Shown here: in pieces, positions 46,244-55,547 of the stretch
Position numbering within the stretch: position 1 is the stretch's first letter
Layout: each line of letters starts with the position of its first letter
Assembly (NCBI RefSeq): GCF_010015585.1
Contig: NW_022985076.1
Location: 186,001-250,000, forward strand
Reading direction: 5' to 3'
Length of the DNA stretch: 64,000 bases
Origin: Eremomyces bilateralis CBS 781.70
Taxonomy: Eukaryota > Ascomycota > Dothideomycetes > Eremomycetales > Eremomycetaceae
Position numbers and translations under genes: made by a program
The notes under the pieces: model-generated
Told to the model about the DNA's origin: nothing
Seen by the model: the letters and a program-made list of their open reading frames with translations, nothing else
Database searches by the model: none

Positions 46244-46750
46244 ATGGGCTGGCCATGGACATCCTCAGATAAACCCTCCTCACCCTCATCATCATCCTCC
46301 TCACCTCCCCAACCGTCCACAATCGCGCCCTCGACCGAATCACCACCTCCCTCGACACCCCCCCAAACCACCACCTCCACCTCCACCACCACCCCATCAT
46401 CGTCAACGACCACCCCCCCATCCCCCCTCCGCACCGCTACCCTCCCCACCACCCTCTCCTGCCGCGCCTCCTTCGACTCCGCCTTCTACTGCCAATCCCT
46501 GGGCGGCAAATTCAACGACATCTACCGCCACGGCGCCCTCCGCTCGTGTAGCGACCACTGGGCCGAGTTCTGGTTCTGCATGCGCATCAAGAGCAAGGAT
46601 GAGAACTATAAAAAAGAGGCGGTGAGGGATTACTTTGAGAGCAGGGAGCGGGAGAGGTATGGGGCGGGAAAGAGGAGTAGTGAGGAGGTGTGGGAGGGGA
46701 GGAGGGAGAGAGTGGGGAGGGCGTGGGATTGGGATCCGGAGGGGGTGTGA
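46244..46750 (+). CDS. EMI1-like twin CX9C protein (DUF3128)
   Basis: A 168-residue single-exon protein. After a Ser/Thr/Pro-rich N-terminal half comes the DUF3128/Emi1 domain, with LSCRASFDSAFYCQSLGGKF and LRSCSDHWAEFWFCMR. Each block holds a CX9C pair, so it should be a small disulfide-bonded helical hairpin. Yeast Emi1 is needed for early meiotic gene induction and mitochondrial function. The role here is inferred. I chose the Met at 46244 (MGWPWTSSDKPSS) rather than the in-frame ATG at 46217, because that one falls within a probable leader intron ending at TCTAG. Confidence 0.85.
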   Translation: MGWPWTSSDKPSSPSSSSSSPPQPSTIAPSTESPPPSTPPQTTTSTSTTTPSSSTTTPPSPLRTATLPTTLSCRASFDSAFYCQSLGGKFNDIYRHGALRSCSDHWAEFWFCMRIKSKDENYKKEAVRDYFESRERERYGAGKRSSEEVWEGRRERVGRAWDWDPEGV

Positions 46751-47247
46751 GGGGAGCGGAGTTGGGATAGGGGATATGTATTATAGTTTGAGACAGGTGG
46801 TTGTACGATATGGGAAGGAGAAAACCATCACAATCTCTGCTGGGGTTTGGATCGGATGGACGGAGCGGATCTTGGAATCCATCACGGATCTACCAATCAG
46901 TTTTCATCAAGGCAAGAGTTGTTTGAAATTTGATTCATTGTTTTGAAATCTACCCGAATGGTCATCCCCGAATCATGAAGAGCCATCGCCATTTTTTCAT
47001 CCACCACCTCCACGTTACCAATTCATGATCGATCATCCTTCGTCCCCATGTATTCACCACCATCCATCAAATGAAACTCGTGATTCCCATGTCAATGTCT
47101 AAGCGACCATGCCGCAGCAGTAACGAAAAAGTGAAAAACTCCGAGATTCCTAGGACCCGTTGTCAAAGTCCGTGAATCCACCCGAGCGGGAAAAAGGGAG
47201 GGGTATGCGTGCGAGAAAGCAGGGTTGGGTTGGGGGAGAGGAGGCGT
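46751..47247. other. Convergent intergenic gap
   Basis: 497 bp between the EMI1-like gene (+) and HSP70 (-), which end towards each other. No gene or repeat is seen. Confidence 0.5.
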
Positions 47248-48316
47248 CTAATCGACCTCCTCGACGGTCGGGCCGTCATCGCCACCCGCGCCCGGAGCCG
47301 GGCCGCCCGCACCAGGGAAGCCGCCGGGACCGCCGGGCATGCCGCCCATGCCGGGCATGCCCTCAGCGCCGCCGGCGCCCTGGTAGAACTTCATCATGAT
47401 GGGGTTGGCGATGCCCTCGAGCTCCTTCTGCTTGTCCTCGTACTCCTCTTTGGTGGCGGTCTGGTTGTCGTCCAACCAGGCGACGACGGAGTCGACCTCG
47501 GACTTGAGCTTCTCCTTGTCGGCGGCGTCCAGCTTCTCGTCGACCTTGGGGTCCGAGACAGTGTTGCGGAGGTTGTAGGCGTACGACTCGAGGCCGTTCT
47601 TGGCGCCGATGCGGGCGGCTTCGGCCTCGTCCTCGGCCTTATACTTCTCGGCCTCGGACAGCATGCGCTCGATCTCCTCCTTAGACAGGCGGCCCTTGTC
47701 GTTGGTGATGACGATCTTGTTGGTCTTGCCGGTACCCTTCTCGAGCGCGGAGACGTTCATGATGCCATTGGCGTCGACGTCGAAGGTGACCTCGATCTGG
47801 GGGACTCCACGCGGCGCCGGGGGGATGCCGGTGAGCTCGAACTTACCGAGGAGGTTGTTGTCCTTGGTGCGCGCACGCTCACCCTCGTAGACCTGGATGA
47901 GGACACCGGGCTGGTTGTCAGAGAAGGTGGAAAACACCTCGGACTTCTTGGTAGGGATGGTGGTGTTGCGCTTGATGAGCGGGGTCATGACACCACCAGC
48001 GGTCTCGATACCGACAGAGAGCGGTGCGACGTCGAGCAGGAGGATCTCGTTGGTGGACTTGGATGATTGGTCGCCGGAGAGAATGGCGGCCTGGACAGCG
48101 GCACCATAGGCAACGGCTTCATCGGGATTGATGGACTTGTTGGGCTCCTTGCCGTTGAAGAAGTCGGAGACGAGTTTCTGGATGCGGGGGATACGGGTGG
48201 ATCCACCGACGAGGACGATCTCGTGGACGGTGGACTTGTCGATCTTAGCGTCGCGGAGGACACGCTCGACGGGCTCCATGGTGGAGCGGAAGAGGTCCTG
48301 GCACAGCTCCTCGAAG

Positions 48317-48348
<32 letters not shown>

Positions 48349-49282
48349 GCCTTCGTAGAGCGAGTCGATCTCGATGGAGGTCTGGGCGGAGGATGAGAGA
48401 GTGCGCTTCGCACGCTCGCATGCGGTGCGGAGACGTCGTAGGGCACGGGCATTGGAGGTCAGATCTGAAGTAGGTGAGTTAGCAACTGGTTTTGACGATG
48501 ATAAAGGTGGAATGAGATATGATGAACTAACCCTTCTTGTGCTTGCGTTTGAACTCATTTACGAAGTGGTTGACCAGACGGTTGTCGAAGTCCTCACCAC
48601 CCAAGTGAGTATCACCGGCGGTCGACTTGACTTCGAAGATACCCTCCTCGATGGTCAGGAGCGAGACATCGAAGGTACCACCACCCAAATCGAAGATGAG
48701 GACGTTGCGCTCACCGACGGTCTTCTTGTCCAGACCATAGGCGATGGCGGCGGCAGTGGGCTCGTTGATGATACGGAGGACGTTGAGACCGGCAATGAGA
48801 CCAGCGTCCTTGGTTGCTTGACGCTGCGAGTCATTGAAGTAGGCCGGGACGGTGACAACGGCATCGTTGACGGTGCCACCGAGGTAGGATTCGGCAGTTT
48901 CCCTCATCTTGGTGAGGATCATGGCGGAGATCTCCTCGGGAGTGAAGGTCTTGTCCTCGCCCTTGAACTCCACGGAGATGACGGGCTTGGAGGCCTTGTC
49001 GATGATCTTGAAGGGGAAATGCTTCATGTCGGCCTGGACCTCCGCGTCCGCGAACTTGCGGCCGATGAGTCGCTTCGCATCGAAGACGGTGTTGGTGGGA
49101 TTCATGGCAACCTGGTTCTTCGCGGCATCACCGATGAGACGCTCGGTGTCGGTGAAAGCCACGAAGGACGGGGTGGTGCGGTTTCCCTGGTCATTGGCGA
49201 TGATCTCAATGCGGTCATCTCGGAAGATACCAACGCATGAGTAGGTGGTACCCAGATCGATACCGATGGCGGGGCCCGGCAT
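47248..49282 (-). CDS. Cytosolic HSP70 chaperone (SSA type)
   Basis: ATP-dependent cytosolic chaperone. Exons 49282-48532 and 48464-47248, joined at GTTAGT...TTCAG, give 655 residues. The start [18 protein letters not shown], the signature blocks [14 protein letters not shown] and [16 protein letters not shown], the linker [14 protein letters not shown] and the substrate domain are intact. The Gly/Met/Pro-rich lid tail ends GPTVEEVD, the TPR co-chaperone docking signal of cytosolic Hsp70. No ER signal or mitochondrial presequence is present. Very even codon choice and a heat-shock element about 290 bp upstream fit a strongly expressed, heat-inducible gene. Confidence 0.97.
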
Positions 49283-49554
49283 TGTGGTGGGATATGAGGA
49301 TGAGAAAAGTGTGGAGGGGCTAAAGTGACGTAGCAGGGATAATCAGATCTAGAGAACCTGATGCGAGGGAGCCAGAAGGAGCTCAACAAGACAACAGATG
49401 ACGGGAGTGGTAGAGAGTGTAGGTGTAGGAGTAAGTGTTTGTATTTTGATGGAAGTGTGGGAGAAGTGTGTGTGAGAGGTTGATGACTGGGAATTTTGTG
49501 TTTAAGTAGGAAGTCGTGGGTTGGGGCAGGAAAAGGCTAGAGGCAGCACTGAGA

Positions 49555-49587
49555 TTCACTGTGTTTCGCCTGGCTTCCACGCGCTTC
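49555..49587 (-). promoter_or_regulatory. Step-type heat-shock element
   Basis: On the gene strand, four GAA triplets occur in the same orientation at exact 10-bp steps (TTC on the plus strand at 49555, 49565, 49575 and 49585). This is the nGAAn(5)nGAAn arrangement recognised by trimeric Hsf1 as a step-type element. It lies 273-305 bp upstream of the HSP70 start codon. Binding is inferred. Confidence 0.75.
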
Positions 49588-50297
49588 CATGCAACTCCAG
49601 CTTGCCGTGACAACGAGCGCCAACGAACGAGTGAGAACACGCCAGAATGGTGAATCCCAGCAATCCATATGCACTTGGCCCACAATGTCGGATAATTTTG
49701 ATGGAGATTTTTGACGGATAATTTTGACCTCATTGATGATGACAGGACTTTGGGGATGAACGGTGGTCAATTGGACACAAGAGCAGTGCATGTCGCATAT
49801 CACGAAGGCATGATTATCGGAGATACCAGCTTGAGGATCAATCTAATACTGATGGCATCGAAAAAAGATGCAAAGGCTGCTATATTCTGAACATCTACTC
49901 CGTATGTCAGGAGGATGAGGTGCATCACAACTTTCCAGAGCCCAAGGCTCTGAAGTCGGAACATCGTCATCCTTTGACTGCTGGAATCTCTCTGAATCCA
50001 TCAGGGTCCATGGCTCCATTGATTCTGCCCCTCCATTCGCCACGGCTGTCGATCACAACCGGATGTTGCCTATTCACAGTGAGAGTCCATGTCGCAACAA
50101 GAGCAATCGGCCTTCATCATCACGGCCATTTTGGTGCTTGTTGGTCTAGATCCTTCAATCCCCTAACAGATATAAGCTGAAGGATAGTGACAAGCACATT
50201 GTAGAATTTTCTAGCCGTCTGTCTAGCATCTTCATTTCGATAGACGAGTGGGTGGTTACAGTTGGTGAGGGACTGTGGCTGAGTCGATGTTTATGTC

Positions 50298-50319
50298 TAA
50301 GGCATAAATTTATGCCTTA
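50298..50319. repeat. 22-bp perfect palindrome
   Basis: The half-site TAAGGCATAAA is followed directly by its complement TTTATGCCTTA. The same GGCAT/ATGCC core appears in the palindrome near 45773. Confidence 0.85.
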
Positions 50320-50812
50320 AAACACAGATGGAGGGATCCTTCAACTATTTCTGCACGTGACTAGAGGTTGTAGCCAACTTTAAGCCTCAGGCATTCAGGC
50401 TTAAAGCACGTGATAACGTGTGAGCTCTGGGCCCATAAAACGCGTCTCTTCAACGTCACACATCGTTCCGAGTGCGCCATGACATAGACATGATTGGGGG
50501 TCGCGACATCATTTTTATGTGTACAGCAGGTATCCCGTTGCACCTTAATTTAGACCCTTACAACCAATATATTATATCTCCTTCAGTGATTTAGCTACTC
50601 ATAATTCATCATTTGCAAGAGTTGTTCGTTCAGAACCTGCTTCCTGCATGAATAGATTGGTAAACCCTCGTCCCATCCGAGTCAGCCGGCACACTCCGTT
50701 TTATACCTCTACTTGATATCCGCTCGATCTTTCCCACAACTAGGATCCCTCTTTATTCTTTGCGTACCCTCTTTAATATCATCAGCTAGATACATAACCT
50801 TATCCAACCGGA

Positions 50813-51745
50813 ATGGCGGATACTAGCACACTGGCTGTAAGTTTTTATGAACTTCGACCCATCTATATGCCCCTGACGTGTCGACAGCTGCTCTCGCGAA
50901 AGGATCGAGAGGCTGTGCAACAAATAAACGCCGACAACGCTGCGGCCCCCAAGGCCGGTGCAAAAGGCTTGAAATCCACCCTCGGCAAGCGCAAATCCGA
51001 CGCGACCACTGACGCCGAGTCCGACGACGAGAGCGACTGGGACCTCTTCGCAGCTATCGAAGACATCCCCATCACCAAGACCCCCGCCCAAGTGCGCACC
51101 CAGATCCGCCGACTCATTGACAGCGGCGAGCTCAAGATCGGCGAGTTCTGCAAGAAGATCGGCGTCAGTAACAGGTCATACAATGACTTCATACGGCAGA
51201 CCCGCGGCGGCGACAACAGCAACACCTACATCCACGGCCTCGCCTACCTGCAGTACCGCGCGCGCAAGGGCAAGAAAATCACCACCAAGCGCCCCAAAAA
51301 GGACGTCGATGCGTCAGGAAAGCCCGTCGCGGTCGACTGGGACGTCAGCGCCATCCACCTCGACGGCGAAGACGCCAACGCCGTCGAGGTCTACGACACC
51401 TGCGACGAGGTGCGCCGCAAGGTCGACGCCCAGCTGCGCAAGCCGGGCGTCACCCAGGCCGCGCTGATGCGCGCTATCAAAGCACAGTTCCACCCCCCCA
51501 AATCCCTCTCCTCGAGCAGCCTGCAGAATTTCCGCAACAAGCGCGGCGCCAACGCCGGGGCTACGTCGGACGTGTTCTATGGCGCGTATGTCTTCTTTGA
51601 GAAGATGAGGTTGAAGGAGGGGAAGCCGAAGTCGGCTCATCGGCAGCGCATGGAGCAGGAGTGGCCTAGAGGGTTCGACCTGAAGCACGGGAGCAATACG
51701 TATGTGACGATGGTGAAACAAGGATCTCGCTATTTACTGATTTGA
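50813..51745 (+). CDS. DUF7726-like fungal protein
   Basis: Preferred model: exons 50813-50836 and 50888-51745, 293 residues. The first 8 residues (MADTSTLA) join to LLSRKDREAVQQIN across a GTAAGT...CGACAG intron. That intron is 51 nt long and lacks a stop codon, so unspliced RNA gives a 310-residue version. The protein has a basic and acidic N-terminal region (GKRKSD, DDESDWDLF), a small helical repeat around IGEFCKKIGVSNRSYNDFIRQ, and a second one around VYDTCDEVRRKVDAQLRKPGVTQAA. Both resemble helix-turn-helix units. This matches what I recall of the DUF7726 domain. DNA binding is possible but unproven. Confidence 0.75.
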   Translation: MADTSTLAVSFYELRPIYMPLTCRQLLSRKDREAVQQINADNAAAPKAGAKGLKSTLGKRKSDATTDAESDDESDWDLFAAIEDIPITKTPAQVRTQIRRLIDSGELKIGEFCKKIGVSNRSYNDFIRQTRGGDNSNTYIHGLAYLQYRARKGKKITTKRPKKDVDASGKPVAVDWDVSAIHLDGEDANAVEVYDTCDEVRRKVDAQLRKPGVTQAALMRAIKAQFHPPKSLSSSSLQNFRNKRGANAGATSDVFYGAYVFFEKMRLKEGKPKSAHRQRMEQEWPRGFDLKHGSNTYVTMVKQGSRYLLI

Positions 51746-52237
51746 TTAGCTCATATATATGTTTGGGGGACGAGCGGCCGCAGATCGACCAGTATGGCAA
51801 ACTCTCCATTGTGGGGAGGTAAATCCGGCAGTAAAGCGTATGTGGTTCCCCTGGGCCGTGAAGGGTTCTTCTAATTAATTGGATTCGATTTCGGCTATAT
51901 GTATTTTTAATCGGCATTTTAGACCCAATATCAGGATCGGTTCGAACTGCTTTCACGATATCGGAGTACAGCAGCCTTATAATTACAATACTACTTAACT
52001 GAAGGGGGAATAAAAGCAATTTCAGTCGTGGAACTTGAACTAAAAGCTCCAGAATTACTGTTACCAAGTGTTTACACAACTACTTCGGACACATGACGCA
52101 AGCCCTCATAATAGTAAGGCCAGTAGGGGCCCCCAAACACCCGAACACCGCCGCTCACTCTCCATGAAACCAATTCCCAGACAAAAACAAACCCCTCAAA
52201 CCCATTTACCTGCATATCAAAAGCCACATCCCCACGC
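51746..52237. other. Convergent intergenic gap
   Basis: About 490 bp between the DUF7726-like gene (+) and the acyltransferase gene (-), holding both 3' ends. Nothing else is seen. Confidence 0.5.
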
Positions 52238-54687
52238 CTACATATCCTTCTTCCCCTCCACCCCCGGGGTCTCCCTCCCACTCGTACTTCCACTCTCCCA
52301 CCCACCCTCACTCCTCCTCCTCTGCCCCCGCTCCTTCATCGCCCCCCGAATCTTCTTCGACACCTCGTCGAACGACCCCTTCGAATCCAGCGTACTGAAT
52401 GCCTGCACCGGGAACCCCCCACTCGAGCTCGCCCGACTGCGGCTCTTACTCGGCGTCGCGGGTCGCGTCGCGAATAGCCCGATGCCCGCCAGGTTGTTGA
52501 ACGACTCGTTCGGCGGCAGGTTCCCCGCCATCGATGACCCCCCGCCGATGCTCGCCGGCGGCTGCCCCCCGCTCCCGGGCGATGTCGGCGGCGAGTCGAC
52601 GTTGAACACGTCCCGGCTGTCGACGCGGCCGTGACTGCGCGACGGGTTCGACGACGTGGTCGGGTCGCCTGGGCGGAACGGGTCGGCGACGATGCGCGCG
52701 GCGTCGAAGTCCGGGAAGAGTTCTGGGCCGAGGGTGTTGATGAGATCGGTGACCTGGTGGGCGAGGGCGGCCCGGCGGGCGCGCAGCTTGACGAGGACGT
52801 TGCCAGCGGTGGGGTTGAGGGCAAGGAGGAGGGGGCGGAGGGATTTGAAGACGTCCATGCCGACTTCGCCGAAGCGGAGCGCCGCGTAAGTGATGGCCGG
52901 GAAGAAGATGTAGCCGAAGAGAAAGGTCATCCAAAGGGGGACCCAGTCGGGGACGCGACCGCCGATTCGGGTGCGGTAGGTCCAGATGGCGAGGAGGATG
53001 GTGTAGAAGTTGTAGAGAAGGGGTGCGAAGGCTAAGGAGACGAGCAGCTTCCAGGTCGCTATGACGTCGCGTGCTTGGATTTTGACCGTCGAAGCGGCTA
53101 AGGCCTCTTTGGACTTCTTGATGGAAATGAGCTTGCCGGCAATGAAAACAGGTGCGAACAAGAACAGCCCTGGTAGCACGCCCAGAGAAAGCAACAAGAG
53201 CTTCCCCACACGGTATACCAGGGTGAAGAACACTTTAGGAAACGACAGCTTCGCATATTCCACTTGATGGTCCCGGATGTTGAGTGACATCAGCTGCTGG
53301 TTGTAATCCAACACGGATTTCTTCAAGTTGATAATGCGAGGATCATCCTTGTACATCGTGTAGCCCTTGACTAGGCGACGGTTGAGCTCGACCACCATCG
53401 GAAGTGGGAAGTTCTTATGCTTCGTGTTATATAGCCGTCGGGCAGCTTGGATCAACTGATCGATGTTAGATTGGGAAATCATGCAGTCGGAGTACGTACC
53501 ATCAAAGTGTCATAGTCAGGACTAGTAACCGTGACAGCAACCAGCGCATCGTAAATATTCGCCAAGAGCTTTCCAACCGCTTCTCGTCGCTCGCCTGTCT
53601 TATACAACTCCACTAGCTCTGGCGGCACTTCGACCGGAGTGCCAAACTCCACCACTGCTCTGGAGCGGAACTTGTGTGCATGGAAGTAGTTCATACCGCA
53701 CGGGATGATTTTGAGATCACAGTTCGGATCTGCTGCTAGTGCACCAAGGGCCATTATGGCCACACCAGCTGTGAACGTGTTAGTCAAGTAAATCGATTCG
53801 GCATGCATGAACCTACCTTTTAACGGCAACAGTTCCGTGCGATCGTGACTACCACCCTCAGGGAAGATACCAACGCATCCGCCACTATGTAACCTCTTGA
53901 AGACCGCATCGTAAACTTCCGTCTGGTCGACCTTCGGCGCGACTTTAAATTCGATCCCCTTGAACTCTCCTTGGTCAGACCTGCTTGGCGCTCCGTTCGC
54001 CCCGTCTTCCTTGGACATCTTTCCCGTCAGCTGTCGCAGAGCCACATCTCCCTTAAATGGCTTCTTCACCCGAATCTCCTCGGGTCCCTTGATCTCTAGA
54101 ATCTCTGCATTTGCCGTAATATTGTCCACTGCAGGCAAGACTAGGAGCCCACCGACCCGAAACTCGGAGCTCTCGAAGTTGGTATCGACGCCTCGGACGA
54201 GAGTGGGGTCGTTCTCCGGGTCTGGTAAGTAGATTCGCCCTTTCGTCAGCCTGACGCTGTCCAGAGCCCGTCCGACTGGTACCGCGCCAACACTCCTCGA
54301 CATGAACCCCACGAACTTTCTGCGGATGGACTTTTCGGCGATGAGGAAGGAGATGCGGCGGTGGGCTTCCCGGCGGATGACGCGCATGAGGATGAGGGGA
54401 TCGACGAACTAGAGGAATGTCAGGCAACCATTAGAACACGGTTCACCGTTCACGATGCGAACCAGAATCGGGAAACGTACCTGATTCGCGTGCGGAGCAG
54501 CGACGAAGATCACCGGCCCTTTGCGCGGAATTTTCCAGGAGCTGCGCGGATGCACTTCGCGGAAGAAGAGGTCGAAGAGGATGGAGAAGGCCCAGACGAC
54601 GACATCGTAGACGAAGGTATTCATGGTCGACCGCGTCTCGGGCTTCTTATTCTTGTAGTTTGAATCGTGGTGTGAATCGTGCGGCAT
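52238..54687 (-). CDS. SCT1: Glycerol-3-phosphate/DHAP acyltransferase (SCT1/GPT2 type)
   Basis: An ER membrane enzyme that adds the first acyl chain to glycerol 3-phosphate or dihydroxyacetone phosphate in glycerolipid synthesis. Four exons (54687-54481, 54408-53817, 53768-53500, 53455-52238) give 761 residues, near the 743-759 of the yeast pair. The first acyltransferase block, APHANQFVDP, is split by the first intron. It is followed by SFLIAEKSIRRKFVGFMSRSVGAVPVGRA, the FPEGGSHDRTELLPLK block and the KIIPCGMNYFHAHKFRSRAVVEFG block. Two hydrophobic regions near residues 430-470 and 510-570 should anchor it. The Ser/Pro-rich tail (from about 620) is probably phosphorylated, as in yeast Sct1. 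An internal Met (MNTFVYDVV) 21 residues in could be the real start. Confidence 0.92.
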
Positions 54688-55547
54688 AGTCGATTGGGAT
54701 GTAGACGGTATGGACTCGGAGGTTGATAGGGATGATGATTAACGAGGGACGAGGAACAGTATGGTATGATTCGGAATATATATGACCTCTTGTCCTCCTT
54801 CGGAAAATATCGTAAGGTATAGATAGAGAGCTGAAAATCCCGATATCGTGACCAACCAGCCTGGATTGTATCACGACACGAATTTGCGACAAGCCATACG
54901 CAAACAATGGCTTAGCAAGCTGTTGTCCCACCTCCAAGCAGAGACATCTACGCTCAATCAATAACGGCGTCGAAATCGTTCGTAGGATCAAGCTTGGCCG
55001 TGGAACGTGTGGAATGCAGGCGAGGCGGAGAAAAATAACCTGGCGATGCGCGAGAGGGTTGAAAAGTTGAATGGAGGGGATACCTGTCCTGTTGAGGAAT
55101 CAGGATTGCGTGTAGGGTGGGATGAGATGCATAATTTGATGCTCGGTTTTGGTGTAAGGGAGATCGGGAGAAAGCTGGGGTTAGTTAGCGGTTCGTTTCG
55201 TCAGTTAGTGGTGAACTGGTGAAGCAAGGTTGGGCCTGGTAGCTTTCGCTTACCATACATGATACAAGCCACAGCGATGGATATGCTCGGTCTGGGGTTT
55301 TCCATAGCTGGTGATTGGATCGATGCTCGATAATTATGGGCTTACGGAATACAGATGGTGGGATTTAGACTACTATCAGTGTGTAAGGGGGACGGTTGGA
55401 AATCTCGATACTGAAAGACCACCATTCTTGCATCGTGATCACTTCTGCTTCCGGTCGGTAACCAAGGTGTCATTCAACCCATTCAACTATAGGACGGCGT
55501 ATATAAAGGTGCTTCACATTCCAGGGATGCTTCTCCAGAGTTCCATC
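54688..55547. other. Intergenic region, no gene seen
   Basis: About 860 bp between the acyltransferase 5' end and the glutaminase 3' end. Short frames (for example 55007-55222) lack any conserved feature. Confidence 0.5.

Larger units (their letters stand above)
49283..50812. other. Divergent intergenic region, HSP70 and DUF7726-like gene
   Basis: About 1.5 kb between divergent genes. It carries the HSP70 promoter with its heat-shock element, a TACTCCGTA nonamer (49896-49904), a 22-bp palindrome (50298-50319), a related TAAGCCT/AGGCTTA inverted repeat (about 50381-50403), and CACGTG cores at about 50355 and 50408. No gene is supported. Confidence 0.6.

Noticed and set aside
47209-48066. Long plus-strand frames antisense to HSP70, also at 48374-49240
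   Set aside because: Frames opposite HSP70 genes are commonly open because of biased codon use. There is no independent evidence.
55007-55222. 71-codon frame between the acyltransferase and glutaminase genes
   Set aside because: Short, unconserved in appearance, with no promoter or splice signals of note.
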